NCBI GenBank assembly: GCA_035308165.1
Contig: DATGHC010000086.1
Coordinates: 1-64,000, forward strand
Length of the DNA: 64,000 nucleotides
Origin: DASTCZ01 sp035308165
GTDB lineage: Bacteria; Acidobacteriota; Terriglobia; Acidiferrales; UBA7541
Direction of reading: 5' to 3'
Made by a program: the position numbers and the translations under genes. Shown one piece after another: positions 17,230-25,624 of the stretch; position 1 is the first letter of the stretch; every line of letters begins with the position of its first letter. Below the pieces are notes generated by a model that was not told the DNA's origin, did no database searches, and saw only the letters and a program-made list of their open reading frames with translations.

Positions 17230-19452
17230 TTACTTGCTTGAGAGATCCGCCAATACAATCGCGAGAGCACGGCGAAAATCGAGGGGCGAATTCACGACGA
17301 ATACTTTGGGATTCAACGGCTCCACCATCTTTTCAAGGCCATCCCGGAGAGGGGATGTAAGCTGGAAATTCAGCGTCGAACTTCCCTGTTGCAAATGAAG
17401 AAGTCCTGCCCGCTCCTGGAATAGTCTTAGACCAACCGAGATCGGGAACCGGATCATGTAGACGCTGCAATCGCAGGGCCGGTCGAGCTTGATTCCGCTG
17501 ATGTCGGCCTTGTCGTCGAAGTTCGTTGGGCCGGTTAGAACGACAAAGACGTGCCTTGCTGTTGCTGAACTTCCAGAAGCGTCTCCGGTTCCGCTCAATA
17601 TCCGCACAAGCTCCGTTCTTAGAAAATCTGCGTCATCTTTGGTTAGCGGACTTTTCGGTTCCCACAGTGGAAGGCTACTTTCGAGTGCACTCCACTCCAA
17701 ATGGTGGAGGTCCGGCTGTTCGAAACTTACCTCACCGCGACCATAGTCGATGACCGTCGCGCCTGCTGATCCGTTATTGAAGCTGATTTGCGAAAATATC
17801 TTCAGCGCCGGAAGTATCCACATGTCGGGGTTTGTTTCCGCAATGATATCGACTCGTAATGGCCGGAGCGTGTTTACGGACGCATTGAACGTTTCCGTGA
17901 TTTCTGGCGCTAACCAAGCTGCTGGCCGTCGCGTCTCATGCACAAATTCAACCTCGGGAAACGATTGCCAAAGCTGCGGAAGCGGATCGCCTGCCAGCGG
18001 AGCAACCTCAAGCGTGCGATGCGCAATAGTTCGTTCATGAGTCGCCGTGTGGTAAGCAATGATCGACACCTCATACGTTCCCGGCAGCACGAATGCATCG
18101 ACTGAGTAGGTTAGGTTCATTTGCGGCAGCGTAGCGCGGTATATCCTTGCAATTTCGATCTCGCCCCCGAAGTCGAATTGGTGCTCGGCTGAGTCGGTGA
18201 ATCGCAGCGCGAAGGCGATGTCTCCATCCGCGCCTCTCTTGTAAATCTCGCGGCCATCGAATCGAAAACTCACTCTTGCGCTCAATCGCTGATAAACAGT
18301 GAGACCGGCAGACCGCACATTCAATTTCCACGGAATTTGGGCCTGATCCTTTTCCGCCAGCCACTTGTCGAGGGGCAAGGTTCGAAATAACGCGGGGTCG
18401 GGAACGAAGAGTCCGGACGTCTCCTCCCTGCCTTCCTCATTGGTCAACTCTGTGTAGTAATGCGGTCCGGCGGTCGCCGTAAGCCTGTAATCGTTTCCCG
18501 CTTGACCAAACTGCGGTTGCAAGCTGACGCTTAGCACGTGTGGGGCGGACTGGCTAGGATCGGCAGGATAGAAACCGATCGTGTACCGGGATTTGAGTAG
18601 CTGGATCAGTGCCTGAAACGCGGGGAGCAGGCCGTCCTTGCTATTTACGTCGAAGATTTCGCCTCCGGTTAATGCCGTGAGTTTTCCGACGTCGATCATG
18701 TTGGGACCGCGAGCAACGCGTTGAACCTCCGCTGGATTATTTCCCGCAATTTTCAGGTTGTATACAGGAGCATTTGCTTCGAGCGTCGCTCTGACAACTT
18801 CCTCCGTTCGCAGGTCGGCGCCCGTCGGCACGTCATCGCTAATCAACACGATTACCCGCTGCGCCGGTCCTGCATTTCTTTTCAGATATTCCCCCGCATC
18901 GTAAACGGCCCGGCTGATGTTTGTTCCACCCTGATCGAACTTGATCGATTTGAATGAGTCCGATATCAGTTCCTTATTCTTGGTAAGGTCCACGCGACAG
19001 TCAACGGAGTCTGCAAATGTGAATAAGGCGACTTCGTCCTCTGGCTTCAGGGCACGTAGGGCGGTAATTGTGGAGTGGTCTAGTTGTTCGATGTACGGGT
19101 CAGTCGAACGGCTTATGTCAACGACCAAAGCGACCGCCAGCGGGAGCTGATCGTGGCTCAGATACGAAATCTTTTGCGTTTCACCGTCGTCCTCGACGAC
19201 AAAGTCATCCCTAGTTAGGCCATCCATTACGCGGCCGGCCATGTCCTTTACGGTCGCGTTCACCAGTGCAAGCTTTACGTCTACGCGAAGCGGCTGTGTG
19301 CCTTCGGCCTGCGGGTTCTGATTTTGAGATTGACCGGTTGCGTCGCTGGTTTGGGATATGAAATCCTGTGAAGTTCCCTTACCAGCAAGTGCAGCAATAA
19401 GGAAAACAAACGCTAACCACAGCCATCGCCAGATCATTAGGATCGCCGCCAA
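17230..19452 (-). CDS. Exported VWA-domain protein of the TIGR03436 acidobacterial type
   Basis: 740 aa protein with an N-terminal hydrophobic signal (WLWLAFVFLIAALAG). It is followed by the TIGR03436 hallmark LVNATVKDMAGRVMDGLTRDDF. Residues about 95-290 form a VWA domain with an intact metal-dependent adhesion site: DISRS, the threonine in QGGTNIS and the aspartate in LISDDVPTG. About 450 further residues contain a beta-rich region and no clear motif. Members are usually exported and of unknown role, suggested to act in protein-protein contacts. Met6 is an equally good start. It is transcribed away from the BlaI gene across a 520-base gap. Confidence 0.85.
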   Translation of the reverse strand: MAAILMIWRWLWLAFVFLIAALAGKGTSQDFISQTSDATGQSQNQNPQAEGTQPLRVDVKLALVNATVKDMAGRVMDGLTRDDFVVEDDGETQKISYLSHDQLPLAVALVVDISRSTDPYIEQLDHSTITALRALKPEDEVALFTFADSVDCRVDLTKNKELISDSFKSIKFDQGGTNISRAVYDAGEYLKRNAGPAQRVIVLISDDVPTGADLRTEEVVRATLEANAPVYNLKIAGNNPAEVQRVARGPNMIDVGKLTALTGGEIFDVNSKDGLLPAFQALIQLLKSRYTIGFYPADPSQSAPHVLSVSLQPQFGQAGNDYRLTATAGPHYYTELTNEEGREETSGLFVPDPALFRTLPLDKWLAEKDQAQIPWKLNVRSAGLTVYQRLSARVSFRFDGREIYKRGADGDIAFALRFTDSAEHQFDFGGEIEIARIYRATLPQMNLTYSVDAFVLPGTYEVSIIAYHTATHERTIAHRTLEVAPLAGDPLPQLWQSFPEVEFVHETRRPAAWLAPEITETFNASVNTLRPLRVDIIAETNPDMWILPALKIFSQISFNNGSAGATVIDYGRGEVSFEQPDLHHLEWSALESSLPLWEPKSPLTKDDADFLRTELVRILSGTGDASGSSATARHVFVVLTGPTNFDDKADISGIKLDRPCDCSVYMIRFPISVGLRLFQERAGLLHLQQGSSTLNFQLTSPLRDGLEKMVEPLNPKVFVVNSPLDFRRALAIVLADLSSK

Positions 19453-19671
19453 TGGAATTCTTGATTCAGGTTTTCGTTGGTTTGCAATCGGTACATGAGG
19501 GTTAGCCAGATCAGGTTTACGTCCAGCTTTTCAACAGGCCCTCTTAGGAGAATTACGTCATCCATGCCCAGCTCGTTAGGATCCTTTTACGCTCAATCAT
19601 CTCATGTAATTAGGTCGTTGGAAACGCGCTAGCCAGAGAAGTCGAAATCGCCGCACCAACGAGGCAAGCCA

Positions 19672-19759
19672 GGGGTGTATCACTTTTCCCCACTCTGTAA
19701 CCATACCCCGCGACGCGTTGAGGAGATATCTTATAGGGTGGGGAAAAGTAACACACCCC
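19672..19759. repeat. Long imperfect inverted repeat (25-base arms)
   Basis: The left arm, 19672-19696, and the right arm, 19735-19759, are reverse complements with three mismatches, centred on CTTTTCCCCAC / GTGGGGAAAAG. They enclose 38 bases. The shape suits a miniature inverted-repeat element or a large cruciform. It is too far from any gene end to be a simple terminator, and no target-site duplication is obvious. Confidence 0.6.
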
Positions 19760-19919
19760 CTACACGTCAGGAACCACGATAGTGCCTTTGCTAGGCAAGC
19801 GATGGACCTTCGGGAACTTGGCAGTAGATGGGTCTTTAACTGACGATCTTAGTCCTGGACGAAAAGACTCAACAAAATGAATGAAGAAGCAAATTATTTA
19901 GATCGCGAAGAAAAAACAC

Positions 19920-19948
19920 TTGCATCCTGACTATCACAATAGTAGATT
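19920..19948 (+). promoter_or_regulatory. Candidate BlaI-autoregulated promoter
   Basis: TTGCAT (19920-19925) and TAGATT (19943-19948) are separated by 17 bases, a sigma-70-like arrangement. The dyad ACTAT-CACA-ATAGT (19930-19943) fills the spacer, where bound BlaI-type repressor would block polymerase. The gene downstream encodes such a repressor, so autoregulation is inferred. Confidence 0.5.
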
Positions 19949-19972
19949 AGACGTCGACATAGGTGCTTCGAG

Positions 19973-20359
19973 ATGATCAAACCGAGACTCACAAAACTGG
20001 AATTACAAGTGCTTGAAGCGCTCTGGCAGAAAGGGTCGTGTTCCGTTCGCGAGATACAGGAAACCTTCCCTGGGCCTGGCAGACCGGCTTACACAACTGT
20101 GCAAACGGTCGTTTACCGCCTAGAACGAAAGAAGGTGGTCCGCTGCGTCAAGCGCATCAGCAACGCAAATATTTTTGAGGCGATCATCTCTCGCAAGGAC
20201 GCGCAGGGCCGATTGATCAACGAACTGTTGGCAATGCTCGGCGGCCGCGCCAATTTGGTCATGGCTCACCTGGTTGAATCCGGCGAACTAACTCATCAAG
20301 ACATAAAGGAAGCTGAAAAGATTCTGCGAAAGCAGCCGAGAAAGGACAAATCACGATGA
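19973..20359 (+). CDS. BlaI/MecI-family winged-helix repressor
   Basis: 128 aa transcriptional repressor. The winged helix is at residues 5-75 (KLELQVLEALWQKGSCSVREI, then YTTVQTVVYRLERKKVV), matching BlaI/MecI/CopY, with a C-terminal dimerisation part (LINELLAMLGGRANLVMAHL). In known systems a BlaR1-type membrane peptidase triggers cleavage or release of the repressor. Here the peptidase gene follows with an ATGA overlap, so the two are co-translated. A dyad between -35 and -10 of its promoter suggests self-repression. Confidence 0.92.
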   Translation: MIKPRLTKLELQVLEALWQKGSCSVREIQETFPGPGRPAYTTVQTVVYRLERKKVVRCVKRISNANIFEAIISRKDAQGRLINELLAMLGGRANLVMAHLVESGELTHQDIKEAEKILRKQPRKDKSR

Positions 20360-22176
20360 CCCTCACTGATCTGTCGCCTCTAGCGAACCATATTTGGCAA
20401 TCAACCATCTTCGCCATCGCGGCGTGGCTGCTCACACTCGCGCTCAGAAAAAACCGTGCCTCAGTGCGCTACTGGGTTTGGTTTTCAGCGTCACTAAAAT
20501 TCCTAATCCCCTTCTCGCTCTTGGTCAGTATTGGAAATAAATTCGCATGGCATTCGTCAACGGCAATCACTCAGCCCCAGCTCGCTATCGTGATCAATCA
20601 AATCAGCCAGCCCTTCGCAACTTTCACGGAGGTATCCACCGCGATGCCACCGACCCATGCGTCCGGCGCGCTCCCGATAATCTTGCTGGCCACATGGCTT
20701 TGGGGCGTAATAGTCATCCTGATTTTTTGGTTTCGATCACTGCGACAAATGCGCGCAATCAAGCGAACCGCGTCTCCATTGCCGCTCAGCCTGTCGATCC
20801 CGGTGATGTCTTCATCGGCGCACATGGAACCAGGAGTTTTCGGAATCCTGAATCCCGTCCTGATTCTTCCCGAAGGCATCGCCGACCGCTTGTCGCCCGC
20901 ACAAATGAACGCAGTCATCGCCCACGAACTGTGTCACGTCCAACGCAAAGACAATCTTACTGCCGCAATTCATATGGCAGTCGAAACAACTTTTTGGTTC
21001 CATCCGATAGTTTGGTGGATCCGCACGCAACTCGTCGCAGAAAGGGAGCGTTCTTGCGATGAATCTGTAGTCGGCATTGCAAATGATCCGCAAATCTACG
21101 CCGAAGCAATTCTCAGTGTTTGCAAACATTACATTGAGTCGCCGCTACGATGCGTATCTGGCGTATCCGGCTCGGACCTAAAGAGACGCATCCGGGCAAT
21201 CGTCACGGGACGAGTCGGGGGCGAACTGACCTATACGAGAAAAGCAGTACTGGTTTTCGCCGCTGCGGCCGCTCTTGCAGCGCCTGTCTTGGTGGGCGCG
21301 ATCGCTTCCAGCGCTGGCGGGCATTCTTTACTGATTGCGGCCATGCAGGATACAGAGGCTGCCAAGTATGAAAAGTTTGTCGCGGAGGTCGTCACCATCA
21401 AGCCCGGCGATCCCAGCGCACCTGCTCGCTTGTTAGGTATCGGCTTCGGTGGCGATAAGTTCGGTGCCCGGAATGCGACCCTGATGGAGATGGTCCGATA
21501 TTCGTACTCACTAGCGCCAAGGGGCGAGGATGGGCACGTTACCGGAGGGCCGAACTGGGACAATTCCGATCGTTACGATGTCGACGCCAAGATGGAGCCG
21601 TCTGTCGCTGAAGCACTGTGGAAGCTTCCACCGGAACAGCGCTTTAAGGCGATGCAGCACTTGATGCTGGCGATCCTGAAGGATCGGTGCCAGCTTTCAG
21701 TGCATCGGGACGTGAAGGAGTTGCCAGTCTTCACACTCGTTATTGCCAAGGGTGGACCGAAACTGAAAGAGGCCAGCCCAGAGGAACTCGTCCTACCCGC
21801 TCCGGATAGCGATGCACGGGGAGGGTACGTGGGGCCGAGACTGGGATGGAGCCGGGGATCGATCGCCGGACAAGCGACGACCATACCAAGGTTGGTCAAC
21901 CTTCTTCAGATGCTTTTGGGGCGGACGGTCATCGACAATACTGGCCTTACAGGAAGTTATGATTTCACGGTTCAATACACGCCGGATGAAATGGGCGGCG
22001 CAGCGCCGACGGCGTCCCCAACGGGAGCGGAGGACCAATCGGCGTCGATACCCGGTGAAATCGGGCCGTCTTTATTTACGGCACTCCAAGAGCAACTTGG
22101 ATTGAAGCTTCAATCGGGAAAGGGCCCTGTTGAAATCATCGTGATTGATCATGTCGAAAGACCATCCCCGAATTAG
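20356..22176 (+). CDS. BlaR1-like M56 metallopeptidase fused to TIGR03435 domain
   Basis: Membrane sensor-protease of 606 aa. The N-terminal part has several TM helices (STIFAIAAWLLTLAL, FLIPFSLLVSIG, GALPIILLATWLWGVIVILIF) around a cytoplasmic zinc peptidase with HELCH (His190, Glu191, His194). A further TM at about 297-320 (AVLVFAAAAALAAPVLVGAIA) leads to an extracytoplasmic TIGR03435 domain from about residue 345 (EVVTIKPGDP, NATLMEMVRYSY, FKAMQHLMLAILKDRCQL, VIDNTGLTGSYDF). In BlaR1 the outer domain is a penicillin sensor; that domain is absent here and TIGR03435 takes its place. The signal is therefore unlikely to be a beta-lactam acylating a serine. Paired with BlaI by a 4-base overlap. 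Confidence 0.9.
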   Translation: MTLTDLSPLANHIWQSTIFAIAAWLLTLALRKNRASVRYWVWFSASLKFLIPFSLLVSIGNKFAWHSSTAITQPQLAIVINQISQPFATFTEVSTAMPPTHASGALPIILLATWLWGVIVILIFWFRSLRQMRAIKRTASPLPLSLSIPVMSSSAHMEPGVFGILNPVLILPEGIADRLSPAQMNAVIAHELCHVQRKDNLTAAIHMAVETTFWFHPIVWWIRTQLVAERERSCDESVVGIANDPQIYAEAILSVCKHYIESPLRCVSGVSGSDLKRRIRAIVTGRVGGELTYTRKAVLVFAAAAALAAPVLVGAIASSAGGHSLLIAAMQDTEAAKYEKFVAEVVTIKPGDPSAPARLLGIGFGGDKFGARNATLMEMVRYSYSLAPRGEDGHVTGGPNWDNSDRYDVDAKMEPSVAEALWKLPPEQRFKAMQHLMLAILKDRCQLSVHRDVKELPVFTLVIAKGGPKLKEASPEELVLPAPDSDARGGYVGPRLGWSRGSIAGQATTIPRLVNLLQMLLGRTVIDNTGLTGSYDFTVQYTPDEMGGAAPTASPTGAEDQSASIPGEIGPSLFTALQEQLGLKLQSGKGPVEIIVIDHVERPSPN

Positions 22177-22211
22177 ATGAATTACGTGCTTGAATTCCTC
22201 GTGGGTAGGCC

Positions 22212-22257
22212 GTGTACGTTCCTGCGAACTTTTTCCCAAAAAAGTCTTTGGTACGGT
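22212..22257. repeat. Hairpin-forming direct repeat, copy 1
   Basis: This imperfect palindrome begins GTACGTTCCTGCG and ends in GGTAC, with a central ACTTTTT-CCC-AAAAAAGT hairpin. A second copy in the same orientation lies at 24302-24347, and the two bracket the CxxH-protein and Abi_C genes. It follows the M56 gene by about 35 bases, so it might also act as that gene's terminator. Confidence 0.6.
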
Positions 22258-22396
22258 GTGCGCGAGGCGCAAAGCTGACGTGGAATCCATTCGAACTTCC
22301 CGGTTGGCTTCCCGAAATCCGCTCCTGCCAGGAACCCTTTCCCTGCCAACTCTTTGACCGTTTGCGTCAAGACCGGGAAACCCAGATCATATTCTC

Positions 22397-23146
22397 ATGC
22401 GAACTTGTTGGGCGGCGTGTCTTGGGGATTGCTCAGACCAAATCTCTCGTGAACACTTAGTGTCCGGGGGCCTATTCATGGATGATGTCGTTTCGGTTGA
22501 GGGCCTTGAGTGGTGCGAGGGGAAGGTCAGACGAATTGGCCTCACGGGACTCACATCCAAGATTCTTTGCACTAGGCACAATAATGCGCTTTCTGAGGTC
22601 GATGTTGGCGGCATCAAAGCATTCGACACCTTCAGGCAGGGAACCCGCCTTTCGAATGTCAGGTCCGCGCTTCGTCCACGGATTTGGCAGGTAGAGCGTA
22701 CGACAATTAACGGGCCCCTGCTCGAACGTTGGCTTTTGAAAACACTCATTAATTTCACCTACGGTCGAGATCTTCCAATTGGTAGAGACAATTTGAGCCC
22801 AGGGAAGCCATCAGAGCAATTGGTTAGAATTGCATTCGGGCTTGATCGGTTTGTCGCTGGCGCCGGATTGTACATTATTGGTCATCCGGGGCAGAAAATC
22901 TTCTCAGTGGAAAAAGTGTCTGTCGCCTCAATGTTAGAAAAGAACGAATATGTGGCAGGGGGTTTTTACATTTTTAGAGGCAATCGATTTGTGCTGTATC
23001 TAGACTCGAAGGGACTGCCCGAGAAACTAACCGGAGTACGCGTCGAGAACGAAGATTGGGGCATCGCCAGACCCGTCTTCCACCCCACTGCCCTAAGATT
23101 CAATGTAGGAAAGCACTTGTCACACGTAATTGAATTTGTTTGGTAG
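22397..23146 (+). CDS. Hypothetical protein with zinc/HNH-like CxxH motif
   Basis: 249 aa, no family assigned. The N-terminus has a Cys/His layout, CLGDCSDQISREHLVSGGLF at residues 8-27 and LCTRHNNALSEVD at about 57-69. This resembles zinc-bound HNH-type endonuclease cores of the form C..C...EHL ... C..HN. The rest is mixed alpha/beta without membrane segments. Using the first ATG keeps the cysteines in the protein; starting at Met28 would remove them. It precedes the Abi_C gene by 108 bases on the same strand, and both lie between the two hairpin repeats. Nuclease activity is a guess from the motif spacing. Confidence 0.6.
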   Translation: MRTCWAACLGDCSDQISREHLVSGGLFMDDVVSVEGLEWCEGKVRRIGLTGLTSKILCTRHNNALSEVDVGGIKAFDTFRQGTRLSNVRSALRPRIWQVERTTINGPLLERWLLKTLINFTYGRDLPIGRDNLSPGKPSEQLVRIAFGLDRFVAGAGLYIIGHPGQKIFSVEKVSVASMLEKNEYVAGGFYIFRGNRFVLYLDSKGLPEKLTGVRVENEDWGIARPVFHPTALRFNVGKHLSHVIEFVW

Positions 23147-23254
23147 CCTCCCCGAATGTAGGGAGACTTTCTTCGGCTCTGCTCAAGGCAATCCGAGTAC
23201 TAGGATAGGTTCAAATTCCTGATTACGCTTGGTGTGGGTTAAAATTGGTAATCC

Positions 23255-24052
23255 ATGAAGGTCTCGGCAAAGAGCGCGAAAGTTGTGAGAGATGTGATTA
23301 CGGGCGATTCCAAACTAAGTCCATATCGCTCTGGCCAAGACTTAGTACAATTATTCCGACGATTCGGCTTCCAGGATGAATATGGGCAGGGATTTCCAAG
23401 CAGATGGAAATACGTGGAGGAAAGGATTGCCAAACTAAACGGCACCCAGGAGCTTGATAATCTCCTGACCTCAGTATTGGACCCCGTGGAATTTGTCGAA
23501 GACCAGCAGCGGCAAGCCTCCATCATTGAAAAACTGAATGAGTACCTTGCATTTGATGGCTACCAAATTCTAATCAAGGGTAAGAAATGCAAAATTACTA
23601 ACCTCATCGACCCCGTCGTACAAGTAGAAAATAAATGCCAGCTCACTGACGACTTCGTGCACGAACAGTTTTCGAAGTTGGACGAAAAACTTAAGACGGA
23701 CGACTTTGACGGTGCCATTACAAACTCGCGGTCGCTTATTGAGGGAGTCATAGCTGAATTACATCAGCGCCTAACAGGCGATTCACTGGAAAAGTCAGGT
23801 GACTTGAGACAAGATTTCAAAGCCGTCCGGGGGCTAATGAATCTATCCCCAGATGCACACTCGGATGAAACCATAAGGCAAATCCTCCAGGGTCTGAATT
23901 CCATAGTCTCGGGGATTGACAGCCTGAGTAATCAGATGGGAGATCGCCATATGCGTCGGCATAAACCACAGAAGCGTCATGCAAAGCTAGCCGTGAATGC
24001 GGCGAAAACTGCAGTCGACTTCCTGCTGGACACTTATCTTTCCAGGACCTAA
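23255..24052 (+). CDS. Abortive infection family protein (Abi_C domain)
   Basis: 265 aa predicted phage-defence protein. The C-terminal about 110 residues match the Abi_C pattern: ITNSRSLIEGVIAELHQRL, then RGLMNLSPDAHSD and LQGLNSIVSGIDSLSNQMGD, ending RHKPQKRHAKLAVNAAKTAV. The conserved R..H in this last block is typical of the HEPN-like Abi_C fold. The N-terminal about 150 residues (QDLVQLFRRFGFQDEYG; WKYVEERIAKLN) resemble the helical N-domains found ahead of Abi_C in AbiJ-type proteins. Such proteins are thought to cause dormancy or death of infected cells. Its partner may be the CxxH protein upstream. Confidence 0.8.
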   Translation: MKVSAKSAKVVRDVITGDSKLSPYRSGQDLVQLFRRFGFQDEYGQGFPSRWKYVEERIAKLNGTQELDNLLTSVLDPVEFVEDQQRQASIIEKLNEYLAFDGYQILIKGKKCKITNLIDPVVQVENKCQLTDDFVHEQFSKLDEKLKTDDFDGAITNSRSLIEGVIAELHQRLTGDSLEKSGDLRQDFKAVRGLMNLSPDAHSDETIRQILQGLNSIVSGIDSLSNQMGDRHMRRHKPQKRHAKLAVNAAKTAVDFLLDTYLSRT

Positions 24053-24432
24053 GGAGGAAAAGAGCAAAATAGAAGAGTGCAGATGGAGTCTGGAATAGCT
24101 GGATTTGAAGTGTTGAGACTGCGATTAGCTTGCTTTTCTCTCCTGCCAGTCGATTAGACTTTCCCCAGGACTGACGCGGCTTTCAGCGAGGTCTGCGCTG
24201 CAGCAAGGACTACTAAAGGACTGCGAAATCGGCCGCTTAGGGGGCGGTGGGGCCTTGGCCGGTTTTTATGCTTAGATGAGGTTCCCCCGGTTCCTTATTG
24301 GGTGTACGTTCCTGCGGAATTTTTCTGAAAAAACGTTTCCGTACCGGGGACTACTAAATACGGTATCCTCGCTGCGTCAAAGTTCAGGAATATTGGGCAA
24401 GTCATCGCATCCTTGAAAGCCAATTAACTGAG
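24053..24432. other. Intergenic region after the Abi gene
   Basis: No gene supported. It contains GGACTACTAAA twice (around 24207 and 24348) and a GC-rich stretch at 24228-24265 (CGGCCGCTTAGGGGGCGGTG...GGCCGG). The latter can fold back on itself and is followed by TTTTTATG, a possible terminator for the Abi gene. The second hairpin repeat lies at 24302-24347. Confidence 0.4.
24302..24347. repeat. Hairpin-forming direct repeat, copy 2
   Basis: Same orientation and architecture as the copy at 22212-22257, with GTACGTTCCTGCG at one end, an AATTTTT-CTG-AAAAA core and CCGTAC at the other end. Differences between the copies partly preserve the palindrome (ends GTACG/CGTAC here), suggesting selection on the hairpin or on element ends. 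Confidence 0.6.
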
Positions 24433-25617
24433 ATGAATCCAAAAAGTGCAATCGCCCTTCCAAATCCCACATTGTTGGTGTGGGCCCGCGAGAGCCTGAA
24501 GCTAGACCAGGAAGCTGCCGCAAAGAAGCTAAGAATTAAGGTCGAGAGAATCGTTTCTTGGGAGTCTGGAACTAGTAAGCCCACACTCTCGCAGCTTCGC
24601 AAAATGGCGGATTTATACAAGCGACCTCTTGCTGTCTTCTATCTACCGGAGCGCCCTAAAGACTTTCAGCCATTGCGTGATTTCCGCCGTGCTTCGTTAG
24701 GACTAAACGCGTCTTTGACACCGAACCTTGTGCTCGCAATCCGAAGGGCGCGGGACAGGCGAGATTGGGCATTAGAACTCTACGATGCTCTTGGTGAGGG
24801 TCCTCCAGAATTCGGTGGTTCGCTTAAGAGCGATATCGCTACTGACGACGCGGCGTCAGCAGTACGCAAGACACTCGGGATCAAGTTTGAGGTCCAGACT
24901 CAATGGGCGACTGCCTACGACGCACTAAGAAACTGGAGACTTGCTGTCGAGGCGGCTGGCATCCTTACATTCCAAGCCAGCGACCTTGAGACAAGAGAAG
25001 CTCGTGGTTTTTCACTGAGCGACAGGCCACTTCCAGTTGCAGTTGCTAACGTCAAAGACGCGCCGCGCGGACGCATTTTTACGTTTCTACACGAAGTCGT
25101 TCACATCATGCTCAATGAGAGCGGTATCTGCGATGTCATAGACGATAGGCAACACAGTTCACCGACGGCCCAAGTCGAGACCTATTGCAATCAAGTCGCC
25201 GGTGCGGCGTTGTTCCCGTTGACCGAGTTCATGGCTTCTGCTGTGGTTCGGTCCCATAAGAAGGGCGACCCGAGATGGCGGGATGCAGAGCTCAGAGACT
25301 TGTCGCGGAGGTTTGGGGGGAGCAGGGAAGCCGGTCTCGTAAGGCTCTTGAGTCTGCGTCTAACGACGTGGGACTACTACTTAGAAAAACGAGATGAGTT
25401 GTACAAGCAGTATCAAGAAGCGCAGAAGAATGCAAAGGGATTTGCTGCTCCCCATACGGTCGCGGTTAGCAATGCCGGGCTTACTTTCACGAAGCTTGTG
25501 CTCGACGGATTGAGTCAAAACAGAATCAATGCGAGTGACTTTTCCGATTATCTCCAACTTCGAGTGAAGCATTTGCCCGAGGTCCAGCGGGACGTACAGC
25601 TATCCACAGTGAGGTAG
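24433..25617 (+). CDS. XRE-HTH / ImmA-IrrE metallopeptidase fusion (antitoxin-like)
   Basis: 394 aa. Residues about 15-70 are a Cro/C1-type HTH (LKLDQEAAAKKLRIKVERI, SWESGTSKPTLSQLRKMADLY), followed by RPLAVFYLPERP, a junction typical of this fusion family. The DUF955 (ImmA/IrrE) peptidase has the zinc motif HEVVH (His220, Glu221, His224) followed by LNESGICD, and QVETYCNQVAGAALFP as the third-ligand helix. ImmA/IrrE proteins cleave repressors, and fused versions are proposed as antitoxin/regulators. The next gene, DUF4411, starts seven bases after its stop, which matches a computationally described toxin-antitoxin arrangement. Confidence 0.88.
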   Translation: MNPKSAIALPNPTLLVWARESLKLDQEAAAKKLRIKVERIVSWESGTSKPTLSQLRKMADLYKRPLAVFYLPERPKDFQPLRDFRRASLGLNASLTPNLVLAIRRARDRRDWALELYDALGEGPPEFGGSLKSDIATDDAASAVRKTLGIKFEVQTQWATAYDALRNWRLAVEAAGILTFQASDLETREARGFSLSDRPLPVAVANVKDAPRGRIFTFLHEVVHIMLNESGICDVIDDRQHSSPTAQVETYCNQVAGAALFPLTEFMASAVVRSHKKGDPRWRDAELRDLSRRFGGSREAGLVRLLSLRLTTWDYYLEKRDELYKQYQEAQKNAKGFAAPHTVAVSNAGLTFTKLVLDGLSQNRINASDFSDYLQLRVKHLPEVQRDVQLSTVR

Positions 25618-25624
25618 TCCGAGA

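Larger units (their letters stand above)
19453..19972. other. Divergent intergenic region between VWA and BlaI genes
   Basis: 520 bases with no open frame I would support. It holds a 25-base inverted repeat pair (19672-19759) and, next to the BlaI gene, a promoter with an embedded dyad (19920-19948), both listed separately. The rest (19453-19670 and 19760-19910) is featureless to me. Confidence 0.5.
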
